Source: SIG440 sp045596485 (GTDB lineage: Bacteria > Bacillota > Clostridia > Monoglobales > Monoglobaceae). Taken from it: 14,036 nucleotides of DNA. Below are positions 8,906-14,036 of this stretch, in pieces. The position numbers and the translations under genes were made by a program. The stretch covers positions 1 to 14,036 of the forward strand of contig JAZOCL010000024.1 in the NCBI GenBank assembly GCA_045596485.1, given 5' to 3'. Position 1 is the first letter of the stretch. Every line of letters starts with the position of its first letter. Below the pieces are notes generated by a model. It did not search any database, was not told where the DNA came from, and worked only from the letters and a program-made list of their open reading frames with translations.

Positions 8906-8934
8906 ATTTTAACACTTTTGAGAGTCTGTGTCAA
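8906..8934 (-). promoter_or_regulatory. Sigma-A-type promoter of the pyr operon
   Basis: On the minus strand, TTGACA (8934-8929) and TAAAAT (8911-8906) are separated by exactly 17 bp. Transcription should start near 8899, leaving about 22 nt before the pyrC ATG, just enough for the ribosome binding site. No PyrR-type attenuator hairpin can fit in that leader. Control would have to act on initiation, on translation or mRNA stability, or on enzyme activity through PyrI and CarB. Confidence 0.85.
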
Positions 8935-8938
8935 TAGA

Positions 8939-8955
8939 AAAATATTAAATATTTT
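8939..8955. repeat. AT-rich 17-bp palindrome just upstream of the pyr promoter
   Basis: AAAATATT and AATATTTT flank one central base, ending 5 bp upstream of the pyr -35 hexamer. It could be an UP element for RNA polymerase or a repressor site. AT-only palindromes arise easily by chance in such sequence, so function is inference only. Confidence 0.35.
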
Positions 8956-8992
8956 GAATAATGATGCGAAATAAAGACTTTACATTAAGATG

Positions 8993-9010
8993 TTATAATC
9001 ACAATTATAA
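8993..9010. repeat. 7-bp inverted repeat in the divergent spacer
   Basis: TTATAAT and ATTATAA are separated by CACA, roughly midway between the leftward pyr promoter and the rightward T-box promoter. Each arm looks like a -10 box, but neither has a -35 at the right distance. The rest of the spacer (8935-9069) is AT-rich with no gene seen. A regulator site is possible but unproven. Confidence 0.3.
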
Positions 9011-9069
9011 TAATTCATATGATATATAATATTGTTGACAAAAAATCTAAAAAAATTACAGAAATACTA

Positions 9070-9098
9070 TTGACAACAAAATATTACGGTGATATAAT
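9070..9098 (+). promoter_or_regulatory. Sigma-A-type promoter of the T-box operon
   Basis: A consensus TTGACA (9070-9075) and TATAAT (9093-9098) are separated by 17 bp, a perfect match at both hexamers. The start is expected near 9105, about 13 nt before the first helix of the T-box leader. A second TTGACA at 9035-9040 has no -10 at a suitable distance. Confidence 0.9.
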
Positions 9099-9323
9099 AA
9101 CTCTATTGTTTCAAAAAGCTATGACGAAGAAGGTACGAAGCGTGGCGGCTTTGAGAGAGTCGGTGGTTGGTGTAAACCGATAGGGTCAGCTTCAATGTAC
9201 CCCTCACTTCCGAGCTGAAGGTCAGAAAGCGGATATGTTCCGTGAGTAGATATCTTCCGTGATTGCTGCGTTAAGGCATAGAGGATTGTTGGATCCTGAT
9301 GAGTGGCGGAGGCATTTCCGCAA

Positions 9324-9361
9324 TTTGAGTGGTACCGCGAGTGTTTTGCACCCGTCTCAAA
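9324..9361 (+). promoter_or_regulatory. T-box antiterminator
   Basis: TTTGAG (9324-9329) can pair with CTCAAA (9356-9361), leaving the TGGTACC bulge that binds the tRNA acceptor end, with GC pairs (GCG.../...GC) above it. The CTCAAA strand is also part of the terminator stem, so the two structures exclude each other, as expected for this riboswitch class. Confidence 0.85.
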
Positions 9362-9385
9362 GTTTGTTTTGAGATGGGTGTTTTT
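9349..9385 (+). terminator. T-box intrinsic terminator
   Basis: A 13-bp stem with 5' arm 9349-9361 and 3' arm 9368-9380 (CACCC and GGGTG at the base, one G-T wobble), a 6-nt loop and a TTTTT run at 9381-9385. It ends 26 nt before the first start codon and prevents expression when the tRNA is charged. Confidence 0.95.
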
Positions 9386-9411
9386 ATGTATTATGTGAGG
9401 AAGTTTTTGGT

Positions 9412-10080
9412 ATGAAGCACAGTTTTAAAAGAATTACCCTTCTTGCAGGGCATTACGGCAGCGGAAAAACCAATATTGCCGTGAATATGGCTTTTGCTTT
9501 GAAAAAGGAGTTTGATAATGTTGCAATAGCCGACATTGACATCGTAAATCCTTATTTCAGAACAAAGGACAGTCAGCAGGAGCTTGAAGAACAGGGAATA
9601 AGACTTATTTGCTCCGAATACGCAAACTCAAACGTTGATATTCCTGCCCTTCCGCAGGAAATGTATTCGGTGATTGACAATCTTGATATTATGACAATTG
9701 TTGATATAGGTGGCGACGACAGAGGAGCTTATGCTCTTGGCAGATATTCACAGTCAATTCTTAAAGAAAACAATTTTGATATGCTGTTTGTGGTGAACAA
9801 ATACCGTCCGCTGACTCCTGATGCAGAATCAACAGTTGAGATTATGAGAGAAATCGAACAAGCTGGAAAAATTCCCTTTACAGGGATTATAAATAATTCA
9901 AACTTAGGCAATGAAACAACAGCAGACGACGTGCTGGATTCTGCGGCTTACGCATCCGAAATTTCACAGCTTGCGGGGATTCCCGTCGTGATGACAACCG
10001 TCAGTGAAGAGCTTTCAGATGAGCTGGTCGGCAAAATTCCGAACCTGTTTGCAATGAAACTACAAAAAAAGTTAAGTTAA
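9412..10080 (+). CDS. MinD/ParA-like P-loop ATPase, function unknown
   Basis: A 222-residue cytoplasmic SIMIBI-class NTPase of unknown role. It has a Walker A at 13-20 (GHYGSGKT), a DIDIVNPYFRTK segment at 41-52, typical of the region after the second strand in this family, and a Walker B-like IVDIGGDD at 96-103. A VNKYRP segment (about 128-133) sits where relatives recognise the base. No membrane segment, signal peptide or metal-binding cysteine cluster is apparent. The ATG at 9412 has GTGAGG upstream, just past the T-box terminator. It is the first gene of an operon for an iron-sulfur 2-oxoacid oxidoreductase, and 15 bp separate it from the ferredoxin gene. It may assist maturation or assembly of that enzyme, but this rests on context only. 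A cobyrinic-acid or chromosome-partitioning job is less likely here. Confidence 0.85.
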   Translation: MKHSFKRITLLAGHYGSGKTNIAVNMAFALKKEFDNVAIADIDIVNPYFRTKDSQQELEEQGIRLICSEYANSNVDIPALPQEMYSVIDNLDIMTIVDIGGDDRGAYALGRYSQSILKENNFDMLFVVNKYRPLTPDAESTVEIMREIEQAGKIPFTGIINNSNLGNETTADDVLDSAAYASEISQLAGIPVVMTTVSEELSDELVGKIPNLFAMKLQKKLS

Positions 10081-10095
10081 AGGAGAGGTTATACT

Positions 10096-10302
10096 ATGGC
10101 AAAACTTACTTTCAAAACAGATAACTGCAAGGGCTGCGGACTGTGCATTGATGCTTGTCCCAAGAATGTACTCATCCTTGCAAAAGACAAAATCAACAAA
10201 AAGGGTCATCATCCGGTTGAGGCGGCAAAGCCTGAAGACTGCATCGGCTGCGCATTCTGTGCAACAATGTGTCCGGATTGTATTATCACAGTAGAAAGGT
10301 AG
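10096..10302 (+). CDS. 2-oxoacid:ferredoxin oxidoreductase delta subunit (2x[4Fe-4S] ferredoxin)
   Basis: A small electron-carrying subunit that takes electrons from, or passes them to, the TPP-containing core and external ferredoxin. The 68-residue protein carries two clusters of the CxxCxxCxxxCP type: C11, C14, C17 with C21, and C49, C52, C55 with C59. A further cysteine (C62) follows the second. The length and the long linker between the motifs fit the delta subunit of four-subunit VOR/KOR enzymes rather than a free clostridial ferredoxin (about 55 aa). The ATG has AGGAGAGG upstream. The stop is 9 bp before the alpha subunit gene, consistent with equimolar synthesis. Confidence 0.93.
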   Translation: MAKLTFKTDNCKGCGLCIDACPKNVLILAKDKINKKGHHPVEAAKPEDCIGCAFCATMCPDCIITVER

Positions 10303-10311
10303 GTACATAAA

Positions 10312-11376
10312 ATGGCAGATAAAGTTTTGATGAAAGGCAACGAGGCAATTGCCGAAGCTGCTATTTTGGCAGGATGCCGTCACTATTTCGGTTATCCTAT
10401 CACACCCCAGACAGAAATCGCTGCATATATGGCAAAGAGAATGCCCAAAATCGGCGGAACATTCCTTCAGGCAGAAAGCGAAATTGCTGCAATCAATATG
10501 GTTTACGGCGTTGCTTCAACAGGCAAGAGGGTTATGACCTCATCTTCGAGCCCCGGTATTTCGCTGAAAGGCGAAGGCATTTCGTACCTTGCAGGTGCAG
10601 ACCTTCCTTCGCTGGTAATCAACGTTCAGCGTGGCGGTCCCGGGCTCGGTGGTATTCAGCCCTCACAGTCTGACTATTTTCAGGCTACAAAGGGCGGTGC
10701 ACACGGCGACTTTCATATGATAGTTCTTGCTCCCAGCTCAGTTCAGGAAATGGCAGACCTTACCGTCAAGGGCTTTGAGCTTGCCGACAAATACAGAATG
10801 ACCTCGATGGTTCTGGCAGACGGAACAATGGGTCAGATGATGGAGCCTGTTTCACTTGACTACGAAATCGGCGAACCAATCGAAAAGCCCTGGGCAACAA
10901 CAGGAACAAAATGCGAAAGACCTCACAATATTGTGAACTCTCTGTTCCTTGTTCCGGATGAGCTGGAAAAATCAAACTTTGAAAGATTTGAAAAGTATAA
11001 GTATATTGAAGAAAACGAATGTATGTACGAAGAATATATGATGGAAGATGCAGAAATCTGTGTTACAGCATTCGGTATTGCGGCAAGAGTTTCAAAGAAT
11101 GCAATAAATGCGGCAAGAGAAATGGGTATCAAGGTCGGCCTTATCAGACCAATCACACTCTGGCCTTTCCCCAATGCACCCTATAAGAAGGCGGCAGATA
11201 AGGTTCGCGAGATTATTTCTGTTGAGCTTTCAATGGGTCAGATGATTGAAGATGTCAAGCTTGCATCAGAATGCAAGGTTCCCGTTACACTTTGTAACCG
11301 TGTGGGCGGTATGATTCCCTCACCCGAGCAGGTTCTTGACGCAATCAAAAAAGCAGCAAACGGAGGTGCAAAATAA
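10312..11376 (+). CDS. vorB: 2-oxoacid:ferredoxin oxidoreductase alpha subunit (VorB-type)
   Basis: The pyrimidine-binding half of the TPP site in a 2-oxoacid:ferredoxin oxidoreductase, which interconverts a 2-oxoacid plus CoA with an acyl-CoA, CO2 and reduced ferredoxin. The 354-residue product has the GNEAIAEAA start (9-17), GYPITPQTEIA (28-38), and QAESEIAAI (53-61) with the glutamate that activates the cofactor. It also has RGGPGLGGIQPSQSDYFQ (107-124) and KGGAHGD (127-133), all typical of the VOR/KOR alpha family. The C-terminal part (about 240-354) is the transketolase-C-like domain. Substrate specificity cannot be read with certainty. 2-oxoisovalerate (VOR) is preferred over 2-oxoglutarate (KOR) because ilvE follows and the leader is a T-box. 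The stop codon overlaps the next start as TAATG. Confidence 0.9.
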   Translation: MADKVLMKGNEAIAEAAILAGCRHYFGYPITPQTEIAAYMAKRMPKIGGTFLQAESEIAAINMVYGVASTGKRVMTSSSSPGISLKGEGISYLAGADLPSLVINVQRGGPGLGGIQPSQSDYFQATKGGAHGDFHMIVLAPSSVQEMADLTVKGFELADKYRMTSMVLADGTMGQMMEPVSLDYEIGEPIEKPWATTGTKCERPHNIVNSLFLVPDELEKSNFERFEKYKYIEENECMYEEYMMEDAEICVTAFGIAARVSKNAINAAREMGIKVGLIRPITLWPFPNAPYKKAADKVREIISVELSMGQMIEDVKLASECKVPVTLCNRVGGMIPSPEQVLDAIKKAANGGAK

Positions 11377-12137
11377 TGGTAGTTTTTGAAAAACCAAAGG
11401 CTCTGGCAGACGTGCAGATGCATTACTGTCCCGGCTGCACACACGGTATTGTTCACCGTCTTGTGGCAGAGGTTATTGACGAGCTGGGTATCGAAGGAAA
11501 GACAATTGGTATTGCGCCGGTTGGATGCTCGGTTATGGCATACAATTATTTTAATTGTGATATGATTGAAGCAGCTCACGGACGTGCTCCTGCTGTTGCA
11601 ACAGGCGTAAAGCGTTCAGACCCCGAAAACCATATTGTGTTTACATATCAGGGAGATGGCGACCTCGCATCAATCGGTATGGCAGAAACCGTTCATTCTG
11701 CTGCAAGAAACGAAAACATAACAGTTATCTTCATCAATAACGCAATTTACGGTATGACAGGCGGTCAGATGGCGCCCACATCACTTCCCGGTCAGGTTAC
11801 ACAGACCTCGCCCTACGGTCGTGACGTAAACCATTGCGGTTATCCCATCAAGGTTTGCGAAATGCTCTCAACTCTTGACGGTCCCGAATATCTCGAAAGA
11901 GTTACCGTAAACAATGTGAAGAACGTGAAGAATGCAAAGAAGGCTATCAAAAAGGCTTTTCAGAATCAGATTGACGGCAAGGGCTTCTCTCTGGTTGAAG
12001 TTGTTTCAAGCTGTCCCACAAACTGGGGTATGACTCCTCAGGATGCTCTCAAGTGGATTGATGAGAATATGCTTCCTTATTATCCCTTGGGTGTTTACAA
12101 AGACAGAACAGCAGATGCTGCAAAGGAGGAGAAATAA
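11376..12137 (+). CDS. 2-oxoacid:ferredoxin oxidoreductase beta subunit (TPP-binding)
   Basis: Binds the diphosphate end of thiamine pyrophosphate and Mg2+ next to the alpha chain. The 253-residue protein shows CPGCTHG (18-24), the TPP-Mg motif beginning GDGDLASIG (93-101) and ending NNAIYGMTGGQ (121-131), and the APTSLPGQ segment (133-140), all characteristic of VOR/KOR beta subunits. It lacks the extra C-terminal cysteines of pyruvate oxidoreductase beta chains. A GGAGGT site lies inside the end of the alpha gene, and the ATG overlaps the alpha stop (TAATG). The 3' end overlaps the gamma gene the same way. The equivalent archaeal gene is called vorA or korB. I leave the symbol blank because substrate is not proven. 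Confidence 0.92.
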   Translation: MVVFEKPKALADVQMHYCPGCTHGIVHRLVAEVIDELGIEGKTIGIAPVGCSVMAYNYFNCDMIEAAHGRAPAVATGVKRSDPENHIVFTYQGDGDLASIGMAETVHSAARNENITVIFINNAIYGMTGGQMAPTSLPGQVTQTSPYGRDVNHCGYPIKVCEMLSTLDGPEYLERVTVNNVKNVKNAKKAIKKAFQNQIDGKGFSLVEVVSSCPTNWGMTPQDALKWIDENMLPYYPLGVYKDRTADAAKEEK

Positions 12138-12670
12138 TGAGCACAACACAGATGTTGATTGCCGGCTTCGGCGGTCAGGGAATTCTTTTCACAGGAAAAT
12201 TCCTTGCATACAAAGGTCTTGTTGAAGGCAAAGAGGTAAGCTGGCTTCCCTCATACGGTCCCGAAATGAGAGGCGGTACTGCAAGCTGCAGCGTTATTCT
12301 CAGTGACGAGCCCGTTGGTTCACCTATTGTTTCAACTCCCGATGTTCTGGTTGCGATGAATCTTCCCTCACTTGACAAATATGAGGACTCAGTTGCTCCG
12401 GGCGGTATTATCATTGTTGATTCAACTCTTATCGAGAGAAAGGTTAAGCGTGATGATGTTACGGTTTATTATGTGCCCGCAACAAAGCTTGCCTCTGACA
12501 ACGATATGCCTACTCTTGCAAATATGATTATTGCAGGAAAGCTCCTGAAAGCAACAGACGGCTTCACCGAAGATGGAGTTGAAGCGGCTCTTAAAAAGGT
12601 TATTTCTGCGAAGCGTGCAGATATGCTTGATGTCAATAAAAAGGCGATGCAGATTGGTGCAGATTGCTAA
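12137..12670 (+). CDS. 2-oxoacid:ferredoxin oxidoreductase gamma subunit
   Basis: The domain III equivalent of pyruvate:ferredoxin oxidoreductase, which closes the active site and contributes to CoA binding. The 177-residue protein starts with the family signature GFGGQG (10-15), followed by SYGPEMRGG and the DVLVAMN segment that lead this Rossmann-like domain. It has no cysteine cluster, as expected. The start overlaps the beta stop (TAATG), with AAAGGAGGAG upstream. It completes a four-subunit enzyme (delta, alpha, beta, gamma). It is followed 25 bp later by ilvE, and no terminator is seen between them. Confidence 0.92.
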   Translation: MSTTQMLIAGFGGQGILFTGKFLAYKGLVEGKEVSWLPSYGPEMRGGTASCSVILSDEPVGSPIVSTPDVLVAMNLPSLDKYEDSVAPGGIIIVDSTLIERKVKRDDVTVYYVPATKLASDNDMPTLANMIIAGKLLKATDGFTEDGVEAALKKVISAKRADMLDVNKKAMQIGADC

Positions 12671-12695
12671 AAATTTGGTTTAGGAGATGTTTTAA

Positions 12696-13760
12696 ATGAA
12701 TATAACAATTACAAAAACAGCTTGCCCCAAGGAAAAGCCTGAGGCATCTTCTTTGGGCTTCGGTAAAATTTTTACCGACCATATGTTCATAATGGATTAT
12801 TCTGCTGAAAAAGGCTGGTATGATGCAAGAATAGTACCCTTTGGTCCCTTTGAAATTCATCCTGCTTCAACAGTTCTCCATTATGGCTCTGAAATCTTTG
12901 AAGGGCTCAAGGCATACCGCCGTGCAGACGGAAAGGTTCAGATGTTCAGACCCATCGAAAACATCCGCAGAATGAACAACTCTGCAGAAAGACTTTGTCT
13001 CCCTCAGATTGATGAGGATATGGCAATGGAAATTCTTGAAAAGTTTGTTGCCTTTGAGCAGGAATGGACTCCTTCTGCTCCGGGAACTTCACTTTATCTC
13101 CGTCCCTTTATGTTCGGAAATGATGAAACTCTGGGTGTTCACGCTGTTCATAATGCTAAATTTATGATTATCGCATCACCTGTTGGCAGCTACTATAAAG
13201 AAGGTATCAACCCAGTTAAGATTATGATTGAAGACCAGGATGTTCGTGCAGTTCGTGGCGGTACGGGCTATGCAAAGTGCGGCGGAAACTATGCAGCAAG
13301 CAACCGTGCAGGTGAGCGTGCTGAAAAACAGGGATATTCACAGGTTTTGTGGCTTGACGGTGTTGAAAGAAAGTACATCGAAGAGGTTGGTGCAATGAAC
13401 GTTATGTTCAAAATCAACGGCGAAATCGTTACACCAATGCTCTCAGGTTCAATTCTTCCTGGTATCACACGCAAGTCTTGCATTGAGGTTCTCAAGAGCG
13501 AAGGCTATAATGTTTCTGAACGCCTTCTCAGCATTGACGAGCTTGAACAGGCAATGGCTGACGGAACTCTTGAAGAAGCGTGGGGCTGCGGAACAGCAGC
13601 TGTTGTTTCACCTATTGGTGAGCTCAGCTACAAGGGTAAGATTTTTACAGTTAACGAAGGAAAGATAGGCGAAGTTACACAGCATCTTTATGACACTCTC
13701 ACAGGTATCCAGTGGGGCAAGATTGAAGATAAGTTTGGTTGGACCTGTCCTTTGAAATAA
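12696..13760 (+). CDS. ilvE: Branched-chain amino acid aminotransferase IlvE
   Basis: PLP enzyme that interconverts valine, leucine or isoleucine with the 2-oxoacids, using glutamate/2-oxoglutarate. The 354-residue length and layout match the longer class IV BCAT type (as in Bacillus and eukaryotes) rather than the 309-residue E. coli form. HYGSEIFEGLKAY (62-74) lies near the active-site entrance. GTGYAKCGGNYAAS (189-202) holds the PLP lysine K194. EEVGAMNVMF (229-238) contains the family glutamate, and GSILPGITRKS is present near 251-261. The ATG has TAGGAGATG upstream. It shares the T-box operon with the oxidoreductase, so the 2-oxoacid made or used there is its natural substrate. The stop codon directly abuts the structured repeat array. 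Confidence 0.96.
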   Translation: MNITITKTACPKEKPEASSLGFGKIFTDHMFIMDYSAEKGWYDARIVPFGPFEIHPASTVLHYGSEIFEGLKAYRRADGKVQMFRPIENIRRMNNSAERLCLPQIDEDMAMEILEKFVAFEQEWTPSAPGTSLYLRPFMFGNDETLGVHAVHNAKFMIIASPVGSYYKEGINPVKIMIEDQDVRAVRGGTGYAKCGGNYAASNRAGERAEKQGYSQVLWLDGVERKYIEEVGAMNVMFKINGEIVTPMLSGSILPGITRKSCIEVLKSEGYNVSERLLSIDELEQAMADGTLEEAWGCGTAAVVSPIGELSYKGKIFTVNEGKIGEVTQHLYDTLTGIQWGKIEDKFGWTCPLK

Positions 13761-13859
13761 CGAGTGTTCTCTAGCGAAACAGCGTGATAACGCTGTTTCA
13801 GTGTAGCAAGGCATTTGCTACTTGGAAAATTGTTAAAAAAACAATTTTCGAGAACCTCG
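13761..13859 (+). repeat. Cloverleaf-like inverted-repeat unit 1 (three arms plus closing helix)
   Basis: A 99-nt non-coding unit that starts on the base after the ilvE stop. The closing helix pairs CGAG-t-GTTCTC (13761-13771) with GAGAACCTCG (13850-13859): 10 bp with one bulged T at 13765. It encloses three perfect hairpins. Arm a is GAAACAGCG/CGCTGTTTC (13776-13799, loop TGATAA). Arm b is GTAGCAA/TTGCTAC (13803-13821, 5-nt loop). Arm c is GAAAATTGTT/AACAATTTTC (13825-13849, loop AAAAA). No arm is followed by a T-tract, so none is a standard terminator. It would fold as RNA or extrude as DNA. The element is not recognised. Confidence 0.8.
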
Positions 13860-13863
13860 TTGC

Positions 13864-13960
13864 AATGAAGTATCGGGAAATTGCATTGCAATTTCCTCGT
13901 CAAAATAACATTTTGACGAGGAAAAACGTGTTTAACGTTTTTCCCTAAGATGCCTTCATT
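13864..13960 (+). repeat. Cloverleaf-like inverted-repeat unit 2
   Basis: The same architecture as the previous unit, begun 103 bp further on, but with different sequence. The closing helix is AATGAAGTATC (13864-13874) with GATG-c-CTTCATT (13949-13960): 11 bp including one G-T, with one bulged C at 13953. The three arms follow each other with no spacer. Arm a is GGAAATTGC/GCAATTTCC (13876-13896, loop ATT). Arm b is TCGTCAAAAT/ATTTTGACGA (13897-13919, loop AAC). Arm c is GGAAAAACGT/ACGTTTTTCC (13920-13944, 5-nt loop). Arm b can alternatively grow to 15 bp by taking bases from its neighbours, and TTGCAATG (13860-13867) can pair with CATTGCAA (13884-13891), so more than one fold is possible. Confidence 0.8.
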
Positions 13961-13966
13961 ATAATA

Positions 13967-14036
13967 AATGTCGGTGAAATATTATAATATTTTGGTTTGC
14001 TAAATTTAGCAAATCATTGTGAAAACTGTGTTTTCA
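13967..14036 (+). repeat. Partial third unit of the inverted-repeat array, cut by the window edge
   Basis: Three more back-to-back inverted repeats: 13976-13993 (AT-rich; a perfect 16-bp palindrome at 13977-13992 plus a G-T pair), a perfect 18-bp palindrome at 13996-14013 (TTTGCTAAA/TTTAGCAAA), and TGAAAAC/GTTTTCA (14020-14036, loop TGT), which ends on the last base. The left strand of a closing helix is expected around 13967-13975 (AATGTCGGT). Its partner would be outside the window. No coding frame or T-tract is seen. Confidence 0.6.

Larger units (their letters stand above)
9105..9386 (+). ncRNA. T-box riboswitch leader
   Basis: A tRNA-sensing leader that allows readthrough when the cognate tRNA is uncharged. 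Stem I spans about 9118-9230: GCT-a-TGAC pairs with GTCA-gaa-AGC at the base, GAAGC (9137-9141) pairs with GCTTC (9189-9193), and the distal part has the conserved AGAGAG (9154-9159) and GGTTGGTGTAAACC loop. A further hairpin GCGGA/TCCGC (9306-9321) precedes the T-box TGGTACCGCG at 9330-9339. The bulge TGGT would pair with an ACCA tail, i.e. a tRNA with discriminator A, which fits Val, Leu and Ile tRNAs. The specifier codon is uncertain: CTC (Leu) at 9203-9205 and GTA (Val) at 9197-9199 are the candidates that fit the downstream genes. It controls the branched-chain 2-oxoacid and ilvE operon. Confidence 0.95.

Noticed and set aside
8979..8999. TTTACA and an extended TGTTATAAT on the plus strand as a second rightward promoter
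   Set aside because: The spacing between the two boxes is only 9 bp, and a much better promoter lies at 9070-9098.
9035..9040. An upstream TTGACA copy as an additional -35 box
   Set aside because: No -10-like hexamer lies 16-18 bp downstream (9058-9063 reads ACAGAA).
13776..13849. Individual hairpins after ilvE as ordinary intrinsic terminators
   Set aside because: The stems are good, but none is followed by a run of T residues on either strand.
13761..14036. CRISPR array or tRNA cluster as an explanation of the ~100-bp periodic structure
   Set aside because: There are no direct repeats with unique spacers, no tRNA signature (T-loop, anticodon arm, CCA end), and the units differ in sequence. 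Only the inverted-repeat layout recurs.

Overview
The window looks like chromosome from an anaerobic, moderately low-GC Bacillota of the class Clostridia, possibly an Oscillospiraceae/Ruminococcaceae-like gut or rumen lineage. The reasons are a T-box riboswitch, strong AGGAGG-type ribosome binding sites, consensus sigma-A promoters, a ferredoxin-dependent 2-oxoacid oxidoreductase, and a class 1B dihydroorotate dehydrogenase (PyrD plus PyrK). The genus cannot be fixed from the sequence alone.

Left part (1-8934, minus strand): one compact de novo UMP operon, transcribed leftwards in the order pyrC-carB-pyrK-pyrD-pyrF-pyrE-pyrB-pyrI. It starts from a consensus promoter (TTGACA, 17 bp, TAAAAT) only about 22 nt before the pyrC start codon, and probably ends at a hairpin cut by the left window edge. 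It encodes every step from carbamoyl phosphate to UMP, with an allosteric ATCase (PyrB/PyrI). The glutaminase subunit carA is not here, and there is no leader long enough for a PyrR-type attenuator.

Middle (8878-9411): a divergent intergenic region. It holds the pyr promoter, an AT-rich spacer with two small inverted repeats, and a rightward consensus promoter driving a complete T-box riboswitch (Stem I with AGAGAG motif, T-box TGGTACCGCG, antiterminator and a 13-bp terminator).

Right part (9412-13760, plus strand): a T-box-controlled operon of a MinD/ParA-like P-loop ATPase of unknown role, a 2x[4Fe-4S] ferredoxin subunit, the alpha, beta and gamma subunits of a VOR-type 2-oxoacid:ferredoxin oxidoreductase, and a branched-chain aminotransferase (ilvE). 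Several of the genes overlap as TAATG. T-boxes switch genes on when a tRNA is uncharged, so the layout suggests biosynthetic use: reductive carboxylation of branched acyl-CoAs to 2-oxoacids, then transamination to Val, Leu or Ile.

Right edge (13761-14036): directly after the ilvE stop codon lies a non-coding array of nine short, nearly perfect inverted repeats. They are not random. They group into two complete cloverleaf-like units (13761-13859 and 13864-13960), each a 10-11 bp closing helix with a one-base bulge enclosing three hairpins. Three hairpins of an apparent third unit run to the window edge. The units share architecture and a GAAA...TTTC base in their outer arms, but not overall sequence. 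I do not recognise this element, and it is the most unusual thing in the window.
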